NCBI GenBank assembly: GCA_019752535.1
Contig: JAIEMA010000005.1
Location: forward strand, 62,001 to 126,000
From: Bacteriovoracaceae bacterium
GTDB taxonomy: Bacteria > Bdellovibrionota > Bacteriovoracia > Bacteriovoracales > Bacteriovoracaceae
Reading direction: 5' to 3'
DNA: 64,000 bases
Shown in pieces: positions 1 to 8,814 of this stretch (positions within the stretch are counted from its first letter, which is position 1; each line of letters starts with the position of its first letter). The translations under genes were made by a program, and so were the position numbers. Below the pieces are notes generated by a model that was not told the origin of the DNA, ran no database searches, and saw only the letters and a list, made by a program, of their open reading frames with translations.

Positions 1-1494
1 CCAAGCGGCTGCACGGTCACGATGCAACAAAGGCATCCCGTTATGAAACACACCGGCCTTCGCTGATGTGAGCTGCTTAAGACTCGCTTCAAGTTGCACC
101 ACCATCTCTTTGTCATGACAAAGAAGAAGTGTCTTCGCTTCTTTTGTGGCATTTAAGTGCTCGACCAACCATTCTACTTTTTGAGTGTATTCTTGTTTTT
201 CAGCATTCTTCCCTTTACCAGGATTGATAGGATGAGGATGCAGCACACGTTTAGGGAAAAATTCCGCAAAACTCGCCATGCGCTTTCTGGTATTTCTGAA
301 ATACACTCTTCCCGTTCCGTGACGATCAAGGAGATCGGCGAGTGTTTTCTCACGCTCTTCTTTCGTTTTGGGGACATTTAAATCAAGGGCCTTAAGTTTT
401 TTCTCTTGAGTGGCGGTGAGAGCTTTCTCAGCACTTAAGAATTTAGCAATCGCTGAAATCTCTTCATAGCCAGCATGTTCTTCTAAGAATTTGTCATAAT
501 CATGAAAGCGCTGAGGATCTAAAAGGTGCAAGCGAGCAAAGTGACCGCCAAGACCTAAAATCTCAGGAGTACCAGAGAGAAGAATTAAGCCTTCTGTATG
601 TTCTGCAATTTTCTCAATCAATTGATACTCTGCTGAGGGATTGCCTGGATTCCAGCGCAACTGATGGGCCTCATCAACGATCAGCATGTCCCATTCATCA
701 TTCAAGATACAATCTGAAAGCCATGGGTTTTGCATCAAGTAGCGAAGCGAGACAATAAAGAGTTGCTGATCTTCAAAAGGATTATCCCCCTCTTCAAGTT
801 CAGACTCATGATTAATAGTGGCAAAAGAGAGATTAAACTTTTTGAGCATCTCCACGAACCACTGATACACTAATGAATCTGGAACAATGATAAGTGCTCG
901 CTCCGCTCGACCGGTCATGATGAGATGATGCAAAATCATACCGGCTTCAATGGTTTTTCCTAGCCCCACTTCATCCGCCAGCATCACACGTGGGCGTGGA
1001 CGAGTGGCCACTTCATGGGCCACATATTGTTGATGAGGTATCAAGGCTAAGCGAGGGCCAGTGAATCCACGAACAGGGGAGAGAAAAAGATTTCTTTGAT
1101 TAAGCAGAAGATCATAGCGAATTTTAAAAAGATCATTTGAATCCACTTGACCAGCAAACAAACGCTCTTCGGGGCGAGAGAGAGAAAGAGTGTCAGAGAG
1201 ATTAGTCTCCGCAACAGCACCGGCCGCCGTGAGATAAGTCACAAGACCATTTTTTTCTTGAGCGTCCGTTACGAGATGAGTGCTGCCATCTTGCAGGCGA
1301 ATTTCATCGCCGGCCATAAATTGAATACGTCTGAGCGGTGCTGTTTGTGTTCCATAGCGACGTTCCACTTTTGCAGCGGGAAAATACACCATCACTGTTT
1401 TGGCTTCTGACTCCATAACCATGCCTAGACCCAATTCTGGTTCTGACTCACTGATCCAACGCTGACCGATAAGAAAATTTCTCAAGAGTGACAT
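1..1494 (-). CDS. rapA: RNA polymerase-associated helicase RapA (N-terminal part, cut by window edge)
   Basis: The frame is open from the ATG at 1494 to the window edge (498 codons), so roughly the C-terminal half of this usually ~970-residue protein is missing. RapA is a SWI2/SNF2 ATPase that rides on RNA polymerase and helps recycle it. The N-terminus has the GQRWISE(S)E(S)ELGLG-type RapA-specific region. The helicase motif I reads DEVGLGKTIEAG and the DEAH box is followed by QLRWNPG. The last codons visible match the start of the second RecA-like domain (VFHNGMPLLHRDRAAAW). It is transcribed divergently from the thioredoxin-like gene. The family call is secure; only the C-terminal half cannot be judged. 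Confidence 0.93.
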   Translation of the reverse strand, partial: MSLLRNFLIGQRWISESEPELGLGMVMESEAKTVMVYFPAAKVERRYGTQTAPLRRIQFMAGDEIRLQDGSTHLVTDAQEKNGLVTYLTAAGAVAETNLSDTLSLSRPEERLFAGQVDSNDLFKIRYDLLLNQRNLFLSPVRGFTGPRLALIPHQQYVAHEVATRPRPRVMLADEVGLGKTIEAGMILHHLIMTGRAERALIIVPDSLVYQWFVEMLKKFNLSFATINHESELEEGDNPFEDQQLFIVSLRYLMQNPWLSDCILNDEWDMLIVDEAHQLRWNPGNPSAEYQLIEKIAEHTEGLILLSGTPEILGLGGHFARLHLLDPQRFHDYDKFLEEHAGYEEISAIAKFLSAEKALTATQEKKLKALDLNVPKTKEEREKTLADLLDRHGTGRVYFRNTRKRMASFAEFFPKRVLHPHPINPGKGKNAEKQEYTQKVEWLVEHLNATKEAKTLLLCHDKEMVVQLEASLKQLTSAKAGVFHNGMPLLHRDRAAAW

Positions 1495-1559
1495 CCTAGG
1501 CAAAATGAAGAAAGATGGTATCCCAATCCTACGTTTATGGGCAATGAGTGAGGTCGATT

Positions 1560-2756
1560 ATGTTGCGCCTGTTTATTCTTATTCTGACTCTATCGTTTAC
1601 ATTTTCTGCACTCGCGCGCCGCTCCGATGCACCAAAATCGGGCGTCTGGAAGTTTGAGCTTAAATACCCGAACACAGAAGTCCCTTTTTTAATGGAACTC
1701 GAACCAGGTCGACATGGCTGGAGTGCAGTTCTGGTGAATGGGAAAGAGCGAATCGATATAGAAAAAATCATCGTTTCAAAGGGTAAGTGGATTCTTCCCC
1801 TTCAAACCTACCAAAACTATTTAGAGTTCACTTCTCTCTCTCCCAATCTTATTCGTGGCTATTTTGTGAAGCCTAATAAATCTCCTGAAGAGCGCATTCC
1901 TCTTGTGGGAACTCATGGCAACATTCGTCGCTTTAAACTTCCGGCCAACAAACCCAAAATTGATCTGAGTGGGAAGTGGTCAATGGAGATGATTGAGGAA
2001 GATGGAACTAAATCTCAAGCCGTTTTACTTTTTGATCAATCAGGAAATTCTCTTCACGCCTCTATCATGACAGTTACAGGTGATTATCGTTATATCAATG
2101 GCGTGGTCGCCGATGATTCCTTTGAAGCGGCAACCTTCGATGGCGTGTATAATTTTCTCTTTACCGGAAAGCTTGAAGGCAGCACCCTCTCTGGTGTGAT
2201 CGCAGGAAAGTCGACAACAAAATTTACGGCGACTCGAAATGATAAAGCCACTCTCCCCGATCCTCTCTCACAAACCCAAGTCGAGACTCTGGATTTCACC
2301 TTTCCAGATCTCGATGGCAAGAAAGTGAGCCTCAAAGACTTTACTGGTAAACCTGTGATTGTTCAGATCTTTGGCTCATGGTGCCCCAATTGTATTGATG
2401 AGCTGGGCTTTTTAGGACCATGGTACAAGCAGAATAAGAATCGTGGCGTTGAAATTATTGCTCTCTCATTTGAGCGGGCACTGAGTGAGAAAGAAGCTCT
2501 CTCGCATCTTAAAATGGTCGCTAAAAAACGTGCCATCCCTTACACAGTCCTTTTAGCAGGAAGTTCAAGTGCAGATAAACCAGCCGAAAAGCTTCCTGGA
2601 ATGAAAAATTTCATTTCATTTCCTACAACTATTTTTTTGGATAAGAATCATAAAGTCATGAAAGTCCATGCCGGCTTTAATGGGCCGGGCACGGGACTTT
2701 ACTATGATGAATTTAAAAAGATGTTTGAAAAAACAATCGATGAGTTAACGAAATAA
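1560..2756 (+). CDS. Secreted TlpA/AhpC-like thiol-disulfide oxidoreductase
   Basis: A 398-residue exported protein with a hydrophobic signal segment at residues 1-20 ending near ALA. The middle (about 30-240) has no family I can name but resembles the N-terminal domains of TlpA-type proteins. The C-terminal ~150 residues are a thioredoxin fold: a DLDGKKVSLKDFTGKP strand, the redox motif WCPNC (Cys275, Cys278) and the cis-Pro region FPTTIFLD. It probably exchanges disulfides in the periplasm. The ATG at 1560 is preferred over the GTG 12 nt upstream because GAGG sits 6 nt before it. It converges with the DUF2231 gene with one base between the stop codons. Confidence 0.85.
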   Translation: MLRLFILILTLSFTFSALARRSDAPKSGVWKFELKYPNTEVPFLMELEPGRHGWSAVLVNGKERIDIEKIIVSKGKWILPLQTYQNYLEFTSLSPNLIRGYFVKPNKSPEERIPLVGTHGNIRRFKLPANKPKIDLSGKWSMEMIEEDGTKSQAVLLFDQSGNSLHASIMTVTGDYRYINGVVADDSFEAATFDGVYNFLFTGKLEGSTLSGVIAGKSTTKFTATRNDKATLPDPLSQTQVETLDFTFPDLDGKKVSLKDFTGKPVIVQIFGSWCPNCIDELGFLGPWYKQNKNRGVEIIALSFERALSEKEALSHLKMVAKKRAIPYTVLLAGSSSADKPAEKLPGMKNFISFPTTIFLDKNHKVMKVHAGFNGPGTGLYYDEFKKMFEKTIDELTK

Positions 2757-2757
2757 G

Positions 2758-3336
2758 TTATTCGTCTTTGTCTTCTTCATCCTCAGATTCTTCAGTTTCT
2801 GATTTTCCGTAATCTTGATCATCGACAGGAAGAGCGGATTCCGATGTATTCACCCCAGGCGTAGGCAGAAGGCCCTGGGACTCAACCTCATCGAGTTTGT
2901 AAGCATTGGCCGCCTTATGGACATACACGAGCTCTCCGCCACTCTCTCCAGTGCGATAAGCGGTAAAACATTGAGCGAGCATAATCACAAAACTCAACAT
3001 CATGAAATAGAGCTGCAGTTCGGCCTTAAGAAATAAGACCAAAATAGCCACGACTGTGGCGGCTACTGAAAAAGCCACGAAGACTTCCGCTTTTTCTTCA
3101 TGTTCACTGATATGTTTTTTCTCAACCACTTTTTCAACAACATCTTCCTCACTCTCACCAAGATTCATCGAAAGATAACCTGTGGCAGTCGTGAGAACTT
3201 GAAGACCGATCACTAACCCCCAAACCATGGGCGAGAAAGCTTTCTGCTTAATCATCACCATGATGGCGACTGCTAAAAGAGGAATAATCACAGAGAGCGC
3301 GAGTGGAAAATGCACAAATTGAGGATGCAAAGGCAT
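2758..3336 (-). CDS. DUF2231-type integral membrane protein
   Basis: A 192-residue protein starting MPLHPQFVHFPLAL, the typical DUF2231 opening (HP-hydrophobic-HFP). Four hydrophobic segments are visible (about 10-30, 37-57, 83-103, 107-125), separated by a charged loop rich in Glu and Lys, and the tail is very acidic (SETEESEDEEDKDE). The family is uncharacterised; its conserved histidines have suggested haem or metal binding, but nothing here proves that. A good AGGAG Shine-Dalgarno lies 6 nt before the ATG. It is a single gene that converges with the thioredoxin-like gene. Confidence 0.75.
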   Translation of the reverse strand: MPLHPQFVHFPLALSVIIPLLAVAIMVMIKQKAFSPMVWGLVIGLQVLTTATGYLSMNLGESEEDVVEKVVEKKHISEHEEKAEVFVAFSVAATVVAILVLFLKAELQLYFMMLSFVIMLAQCFTAYRTGESGGELVYVHKAANAYKLDEVESQGLLPTPGVNTSESALPVDDQDYGKSETEESEDEEDKDE

Positions 3337-3381
3337 AGAAGACTCCTAAAAGGTTTCTCTTAGTATGCCTTTAAGACTGTA

Positions 3382-4191
3382 TTATGAGCAAGCCGCCTCT
3401 TGTGTTTCAAGGGCGGGCATCCATTTTCTTTTTAATGATCGAGCGAGATGTTTGGGGAAGGCCATAAAGCTGACTTTTCCGATCTGTAAAACCTCATCTC
3501 CATTTCTAAAGTCCATCAAATTACCATAGAAGAGATTCAACCAGTCCTCGCGATGGCGGAAACGCTGATCCTGCTCATTTTTTTGGAACATATTTCCTTT
3601 CACAGATCCACGGAAGACAAAATTCTTGCGATCAAAGATGGCCTCTTTATCAATAAAGAGCTCCCAGCGATATTTTTCATCAATCATTTTTGCAATCGCC
3701 AAATGTTCATTGCTGGCTTGCTTTAAAAAAGGAGAAGGATAGACGTCTTCAAAATAGAGACCTACGTTTCCTAAAGAAGAGAGAACACAAGCGACATTTG
3801 AAATCCAAACAGGCTCTAGCCAAGAATTTTTCACGAGATGACCAATCACAACCTTTGAAGTGAGCTTATGAGTTAGGCCCCCGCCCCTGGCGTCTGGTCG
3901 CACACAAGTAAGACCCAAGTGAAGAATATTTCCAATCTCCGGAGCTTCTAGAAGATAGGCCGAACAAAAGCCAATCATTCTTCCATCTGGGTCACGTGCG
4001 ACTGAGATCGCTAAGCGGCTGTATTGCTCACGTTGACCAGTAAGACACTGGTAAAAAGGAATTTCATCCAAGCAAGAGGAGGCGACTGCAAGAATCTCTT
4101 GATGAAATTTAAGAAGTTCTGTCTCACTCATGTGAAGACCAGGACGGTAAAATAAATCGATCTCAAAAGGCTTACTTCCAAAACGAATCAT
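3382..4191 (-). CDS. GNAT-family N-acetyltransferase-like protein
   Basis: A 269-residue soluble protein without a signal peptide. Residues 60-125 resemble the GNAT core: a strand ending in GFCSAYLL, then LTCVRPDARGGGLTHKL, which fits acetyl-CoA motif A (V-R-x-x-x-R-G-x-G). The C-terminal half (about 150-269) is not recognisable and may decide the acceptor. The substrate is unknown. GGGAGG stands just before the ATG. No neighbour suggests a pathway, as it lies alone between the DUF2231 gene and the dksA promoter region. Confidence 0.6.
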   Translation of the reverse strand: MIRFGSKPFEIDLFYRPGLHMSETELLKFHQEILAVASSCLDEIPFYQCLTGQREQYSRLAISVARDPDGRMIGFCSAYLLEAPEIGNILHLGLTCVRPDARGGGLTHKLTSKVVIGHLVKNSWLEPVWISNVACVLSSLGNVGLYFEDVYPSPFLKQASNEHLAIAKMIDEKYRWELFIDKEAIFDRKNFVFRGSVKGNMFQKNEQDQRFRHREDWLNLFYGNLMDFRNGDEVLQIGKVSFMAFPKHLARSLKRKWMPALETQEAACS

Positions 4192-4455
4192 AGAACCTCC
4201 CTGTTAAGCTCATGCTAAATCCTTTGCCCCAGCCCAAAAATTTATCAATGCCATTCAAGGCATCTTGCTGTGTTTCAGTTGTGATCATTCAGCACAACGG
4301 GCAAAAAAACTTCCTTGTCACTATTGAATGCGAAGAGTGCAATTTGAGTCTAGAGTTCGCCAAAAAACTGACGCATTCTTAACTCAACCTTTATAAAACT
4401 CACGATTTTGTAAGCAAATGTCAGCGCTTTTGAACCGATGTAAGACAATGCGTAC

Positions 4456-4484
4456 TTGGCAGAGTTTGATCGAACCGCTGTAAT
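4456..4484 (+). promoter_or_regulatory. Probable sigma70 promoter of the dksA-like gene
   Basis: TTGGCA (4456-4461) and TGTAAT (4479-4484) are separated by 17 bp, giving a transcription start near 4491 and a leader of about 40 nt ending in an AAGGAG Shine-Dalgarno (near 4517). It lies in the 338-base gene-free stretch 4192-4529, where I see no other convincing feature: no ORF with coding character and no terminator hairpin. Confidence 0.45.
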
Positions 4485-4529
4485 CATCTGACACACATCG
4501 GACAGACCCTCTTCTAAGGAGATTGAAGT

Positions 4530-4964
4530 ATGGCCCGTCTTAATAAGCATTTGACCAAGCAACACTTGGCCGCGCTAAAAGAAAAGTTGCACACGGAAGC
4601 TGAGAGAATTCGTGGGAACTTCACCGTTAAAAAAGCGGAGTACGAAAGTGCTTCACTGACTGGAGCCAAGGACGAAGTTGACGCCGCAAACGACAACATT
4701 CTACTTGCTGCAGACATGCGTTTCTCAAATCGTGAAGCGCTGTATTACAAAAAAGTTCTCAAAGCTATCGCCGCAGTCGACACTGAGCAATATGGCATGT
4801 GCGATGATTGCGGTGGTGAAATAAGCTTCACTCGCCTTCTGGCCCGACCTACTTCTGAAATGTGCATCATCTGCAAAGAAGAGTCCGAAAAAGAAGAAAA
4901 TCAAAACTACTTTGAGCGCCGCTCGAAGTCTCTTGGCAGAGAGATGAACGTCGCTTCAACGTGA
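4530..4964 (+). CDS. DksA/TraR-family zinc-finger transcription factor
   Basis: A 144-residue protein with the DksA layout: an N-terminal coiled coil (about 8-85) whose tip carries a D-x-x-D-x-A motif (DEVDAA near 48-53), then a four-cysteine zinc finger (Cys91, Cys94, Cys112, Cys115) in the form CDDC...CIIC. Proteins of this family bind in the RNA polymerase secondary channel and tune transcription together with ppGpp. The start is supported by AAGGAG. The stop overlaps the next gene's GTG (GTGA), so the YciO-like protein is translationally coupled. Whether it is the housekeeping DksA or a paralogue cannot be told from one window. Confidence 0.88.
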   Translation: MARLNKHLTKQHLAALKEKLHTEAERIRGNFTVKKAEYESASLTGAKDEVDAANDNILLAADMRFSNREALYYKKVLKAIAAVDTEQYGMCDDCGGEISFTRLLARPTSEMCIICKEESEKEENQNYFERRSKSLGREMNVAST

Positions 4965-5596
4965 TCGACTACATAGTTTCTGAAAATCCTGACGATCGAA
5001 TTTTAACAAAAGCCTCCCAAATTCTCAGAAATGGGGGGCTTCTTTGTATGCCCATGGACACCAATTGGGTGGTTTTAGCTGACCCGTATAATAAGCAGGG
5101 TGTCGATCGGCTTTATCAGTTTCGTCATGTGGATAACACCAAACATTTTACTGTCTTCTGCTCTAATTTTGCCGATGCGAGTGAAATCGCTGTCATCACA
5201 GACACAACTTTTAGACTTCTTCGCCGTGTTGTCCCTGGCTCCTACACTTTTATTTTTAAGGCCCAGAAAAAAATTATTAAGTATCTCAAAGCTTCAAAGA
5301 CTGACCATGAAGTTGGGATACGCTTTCCTCCTTCAAAGCTCTTACAGAAGCTTTTAGACGTGCACGGCGGTGTCGTGATCGGCACTCACGTGACGGCTGA
5401 GATGCTCCAAGACCATGAACCAGAACTTCCCATCTGGTCAGGCCTCATTGAAGAGCAGTTCGGTCATCAGATTGAATTAATTTTAGATTCAGGTGAAAAC
5501 GATTTCACAGGGCCCACGACCATTATTTCATTTAGTGAAGGCATTCCGGAACTCATCAGATCTGGTGAAGGAAGAGTAGACCTATTCGGATTCTAA
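4961..5596 (+). CDS. YciO/YrdC/Sua5-family protein
   Basis: A 211-residue single-domain protein of the YrdC fold. The opening (GGLLCMPMDTNWVVLAD) aligns with the YciO/TsaC segment GG-x-x-x-P-TD-x-x-YGL. The middle (HFTVFCSNFADAS, PGSYTFIFKA) and the end (GPTTIISFSEG) fit YciO better than TsaC, the threonylcarbamoyl-AMP synthase of tRNA t6A formation. The enzyme may therefore be a paralogue of uncertain function. It starts with GTG at 4961 inside the dksA-like stop codon and has no separate promoter. Confidence 0.75.
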   Translation: MIDYIVSENPDDRILTKASQILRNGGLLCMPMDTNWVVLADPYNKQGVDRLYQFRHVDNTKHFTVFCSNFADASEIAVITDTTFRLLRRVVPGSYTFIFKAQKKIIKYLKASKTDHEVGIRFPPSKLLQKLLDVHGGVVIGTHVTAEMLQDHEPELPIWSGLIEEQFGHQIELILDSGENDFTGPTTIISFSEGIPELIRSGEGRVDLFGF

Positions 5597-5609
5597 TCAA
5601 GACTGTTTT

Positions 5610-6324
5610 TTAAAAAGGAACAGTCTCAACTTGTTTTCTTAAATCCTGATGAGTCTTTACCCATGAGTCTGGTGGATTCATCCAAAAACTTTCTGCCTCT
5701 GGTGCCCACTGCGCTTGACGTGAACCAACGCTACCGAAACATTTAGCCTTCGTGCTCATATCTTTTGCTCCACCAGTAGAGCCAATCCAGCAAGCCCCGT
5801 TGGTATTTCCAACGATATTTGTCGCCATATAATCTTTAAGCTGAGTGAGATTCATATCTGGAGAGAGGGAGGGAGAAGCATAAGCACTAATGCGCCAAGT
5901 ACCATCATAAGAAGATCTGGGCATTTTACTGATGCGCTCGGTGTTTTGATAATTTTCTACATACCAACCAACTACTCCACCTTCAAAAGAGATCACTTCA
6001 ATATCTGTGGCAGGCGCTTCTTTGCGATTGGCCATGCAGTTTCGATAAAGTACATAAGCTCTTTCTGTTTTGAATACACAGGTTCTATTTTGATCACTTC
6101 CGGGAAATAAATCTCTTCCCAAGAATTTCAACTTTCCTGCATTAATATCTTCTAGAGCTTGTTGAGGAGTGTAGACGCTTGCAGGAGGAGCTGAGGCTTC
6201 ACAAGTTAAGCAAGGGGGCAGATCCGAGCTTCGATTCATTTAACTGGTCTATCTCTTTAACTAAAGTTGGAGAAGCATAAGCGATAGAATTCATCACCGT
6301 GAGAAAAATTAAGAGCTTTTTCAT
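5610..6324 (-). pseudogene. Secreted Cys-motif protein interrupted by a frameshift
   Basis: The ATG at 6324 overlaps the stop of the upstream gene (ATGA) and encodes a signal peptide (MKKLLIFLTVMNSIAYA) plus VKEIDQLNESKLGS, which matches the start of the neighbouring paralogue (VKEIDKLNASKLGS). That frame ends after 41 residues at the TGA 6199-6201. The rest of the paralogous motif (PCLTCEA) and about 195 further residues lie one frame over, open to 5610. The crossing point is a run of five C (plus-strand G run 6214-6218); one C fewer restores GSAPCLTCE. The mature part contains several cysteines and has no family I recognise. It may be a pseudogene, a +1 recoding site on proline codons, or a homopolymer sequencing error. 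Confidence 0.7.
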
Positions 6325-7193
6325 AATGTAAATTTATTCCCGCATTTAAGATTCAAAAATTTTAAAAGTTCAGCATCATCAGCAAAACTAAAATCAGCAT
6401 TTTTCCATAGAAGTGGAGCTGGCACACTACAGGTCTTACCATTTTGAGTGATCACGGCGTTACCTGGAATTTGTCGTGGGTCTTCTCCACGCTTGTCCAC
6501 ACGAATACTAATACCAGTTCCTGAATAAGTAATTGGAGCAAATTTTCTTTGAAAGCGATTGGGATTCAAATCAATTTTCCCTTCTTTGAGCACTCCCGAT
6601 TTAATTAACTTGGTATTTTTGTCATAGATCACTTTCTCACCTGTGGCCAAGGTCACATGCCACTCATCTCCTACAACTTCCGCTTTAGGAGGAGTTTTGC
6701 GCGGAACGATTAAAATCACAGATTCCATTAACTGAGAAAGGTATCCAGAGCCTGCATCATCAGTGATCCAAAGATAAGTTTCTCTCTTTGAATTATCAGT
6801 GGAGACGAAATGCCAATTTCTCTCCACTTTCTCCGCTGGATCAATCGGAGCTCCGGCCATCGCGTTTGGCCCACCCATCGTAAATTCAAAACCAGTGGGA
6901 CGAGGGATTGGATCATTTTTATCTTTGATATAGGTATTCCTCATATCTTTATCAATACCCTTACCGTTTGTAGAATATTCAAACTGAAGAGGTCTTGGAA
7001 CTTCTCGCTGAAACGGAGGAAGATCGCTTTGAGGTGGCGCCGGAAATCCATGCTTCATCTCCTCACAACTTAAACAGGGAGGCGAACCTAGTTTTGAGGC
7101 ATTTAACTTATCAATCTCTTTGACGGCTTCATGAGTGTTCTGCGCCAAAGCCTGAATCGAGAAGAGAGCACTCGCTAGTATTAAATTTTTCAT
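6321..7193 (-). CDS. Secreted protein, copy 1 of a duplicated 232-residue domain
   Basis: A 290-residue exported protein: signal peptide 1-17 (ending QALAQ), a short linker with the motif SKLGSPPCLSCEE, then a 232-residue domain (about 59-290) that is roughly 81% identical, without gaps, to the C-terminal domain of the upstream gene. Within it VERNWHFVS, YLWITDDAGSGYLSQLMESVILIVPR and FLNLKCGNKF are nearly invariant. I do not recognise the family. ATGA overlaps at both ends make it the middle gene of a three-gene operon. The N-terminal Cys-x-x-Cys tag is shared with the downstream gene, so the three proteins may act together in the periplasm or outside the cell. Confidence 0.75.
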   Translation of the reverse strand: MKNLILASALFSIQALAQNTHEAVKEIDKLNASKLGSPPCLSCEEMKHGFPAPPQSDLPPFQREVPRPLQFEYSTNGKGIDKDMRNTYIKDKNDPIPRPTGFEFTMGGPNAMAGAPIDPAEKVERNWHFVSTDNSKRETYLWITDDAGSGYLSQLMESVILIVPRKTPPKAEVVGDEWHVTLATGEKVIYDKNTKLIKSGVLKEGKIDLNPNRFQRKFAPITYSGTGISIRVDKRGEDPRQIPGNAVITQNGKTCSVPAPLLWKNADFSFADDAELLKFLNLKCGNKFTL

Positions 7194-7888
7194 AAGCTAA
7201 ATTTATTTCCACACTTAAGGTTTAAAAATTTTAAAAGTTCAGCATCATCTGCATATTTAATGTCTGTGTCGTTCCAGAGTTCACGAGCAGGAACTTTACA
7301 GCTCTTTCCATTTTGCGTGATCACTGCATTGCCTGGAATTAAACGAGGATCTTCTCCTCGCTTATCCACACGAATGCTAATTCCTTTTCCTGAATAAGTG
7401 ATTGGAGCAAACTTTCTTTCAAAGCGATTAGGATTCAGGTCCACTTTTCCTTCTGAAAGCACTCCAGACTTAATGAGCTTGGTCTTTTTGTCATATATAA
7501 CTTTCTCACCTGTGGCCAAGGTCACATGCCACTCGTCACCTACCACTTCAGTTTTAGGCGGCGTTTTTCTTGGAACAATTAAAATCACTGACTCCATTAA
7601 CTGCGAGAGATAACCAGACCCCGCATCGTCAGTAACCCAGAGATATGTTTCTCTCTTTGAGTTGTCTGAAGAAACGAAATGCCAATTTCTCTCCACTCTC
7701 TCAGTTGGATCAATGGGAGATCCGGCCATTTCATTAGGCCCTGACATTCTGAATTCAAATCCAGTAGGGCGAAGATTCGGATCATTTTTATCTTTAAGAT
7801 AGGTATTTTGTATTCCGACATCCACTCCACCTTGACTTGTGGAGAATTCGAATTCGAATGGACGCGGCTCGATCCTTTCAAAAGGAGG
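6321..7888 (-). repeat. Tandem duplication of a 699-bp coding segment (offset 869 bp)
   Basis: Segments 6321-7019 and 7190-7888 encode the same 232-residue domain plus stop, in register at a constant offset of 869 bp. By hand count about 189 of 232 residues agree, with a central stretch that is almost identical. Differences concentrate at the domain's first 40 residues and near residues 201-212. This looks like tandem duplication followed by divergence at the ends. Confidence 0.85.
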
Positions 7889-8683
7889 AAGATCTTCAGA
7901 AGAGCTTGTAGGTACAATCTTACTGCCATCGGGGTTGCAATCGGCGACAGACCGCCCCGCATTTTCTGTGGCATTTGAGATAACATCAATATTACCAGCA
8001 ACATTTAGCAGATCATTCTGCACAGTCGCATCATTGACCACTTCACTGTTAACGATGACTTCTGCTGCAATTTTTGCATACCCCGCACGGGCCCTCAGTA
8101 CTGCCGCTTGAAGACGACCGCACATGCCCGTACCAGCTTGAACACTCTGAGCACATATTTTATCTGCAAAATCAAAAAGCTCTAAGAGTTGAGGCTCTTT
8201 TCCTTTAGCCTTAATATCGCGAATGACATCTTCGATCGATTTACCACTTTCTTGAAATTTTTTATCGCAATTCGAGAAGGCTCGACTTCTATCAGTTGAA
8301 GTTAATGTTGATGTACAAAGGCCTTCACCAAAGAGCATAGGCTGACATTGCATTTCATTGGCGGCACAACTTCCATTTTGATAATTTGGATTATGTTTTG
8401 TGGGAGAAGAACAATAGGCACCCACTCTTTTACTAGGCCAGCCCGCATAAATACAATCAAGGGCTTCATCGGCCCAAGCTTCATTCATTAATTTAAAAAA
8501 TGTGGCTCTTCTCTTTTCTTCCCAACCAGAGAGCCTCTCATTGATTTGAGCAAAGAAGGCCTTATACTCTTTGAGCAACATGACCTTCTGTCGCATGTTG
8601 GATTCTTTAAAAACTTTCTTTCCACTTAACGCCCAAGAGTTAAGGGACATCACCATAAGTAAGGCTAAGACTTTAATTTTCAT
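7190..8683 (-). CDS. Secreted two-part protein, copy 2 of the duplicated domain
   Basis: A 497-residue exported protein, first in the operon, with GGAG 5 nt before the ATG. After a signal peptide (1-18) comes a Cys-rich region of about 240 residues with many paired cysteines (YCSS, CAANEMQC, GLCTST, NCDKKF) and a helical stretch. The C-terminal 232 residues duplicate the downstream protein. I recognise no family for either part. Fusion of a unique Cys-rich module to the shared domain suggests the shared domain provides a common binding or structural function. Confidence 0.75.
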   Translation of the reverse strand: MKIKVLALLMVMSLNSWALSGKKVFKESNMRQKVMLLKEYKAFFAQINERLSGWEEKRRATFFKLMNEAWADEALDCIYAGWPSKRVGAYCSSPTKHNPNYQNGSCAANEMQCQPMLFGEGLCTSTLTSTDRSRAFSNCDKKFQESGKSIEDVIRDIKAKGKEPQLLELFDFADKICAQSVQAGTGMCGRLQAAVLRARAGYAKIAAEVIVNSEVVNDATVQNDLLNVAGNIDVISNATENAGRSVADCNPDGSKIVPTSSSEDLPPFERIEPRPFEFEFSTSQGGVDVGIQNTYLKDKNDPNLRPTGFEFRMSGPNEMAGSPIDPTERVERNWHFVSSDNSKRETYLWVTDDAGSGYLSQLMESVILIVPRKTPPKTEVVGDEWHVTLATGEKVIYDKKTKLIKSGVLSEGKVDLNPNRFERKFAPITYSGKGISIRVDKRGEDPRLIPGNAVITQNGKSCKVPARELWNDTDIKYADDAELLKFLNLKCGNKFSL

Positions 8684-8802
8684 CAGATCTCCAATGCGTG
8701 CTTATCGGTTCAATCGCCCTAGAACCTGAGTGTTTTGCTTTAAGTTGTTGAAATGATGACCTGTAAGTCTTTCAAACTTCCACTTAAGGTCCTAAGAGTG
8801 GC

Positions 8803-8808
8803 TATAAT
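8803..8808 (+). promoter_or_regulatory. -10 box (TATAAT) of an apparently leaderless gene
   Basis: A perfect TATAAT ends 6 nt before the ATG at 8815, so transcription should begin at or within a base of the start codon. There is no Shine-Dalgarno between them. The -35 region is weak. Confidence 0.5.
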
Positions 8809-8814
8809 AAATAG

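Noticed and set aside
157-381. Short ORFs on both strands inside the rapA region
   Set aside because: They lie in other frames of the continuous RapA coding frame (498 codons with clear SNF2 motifs) and show no start signals or family features.
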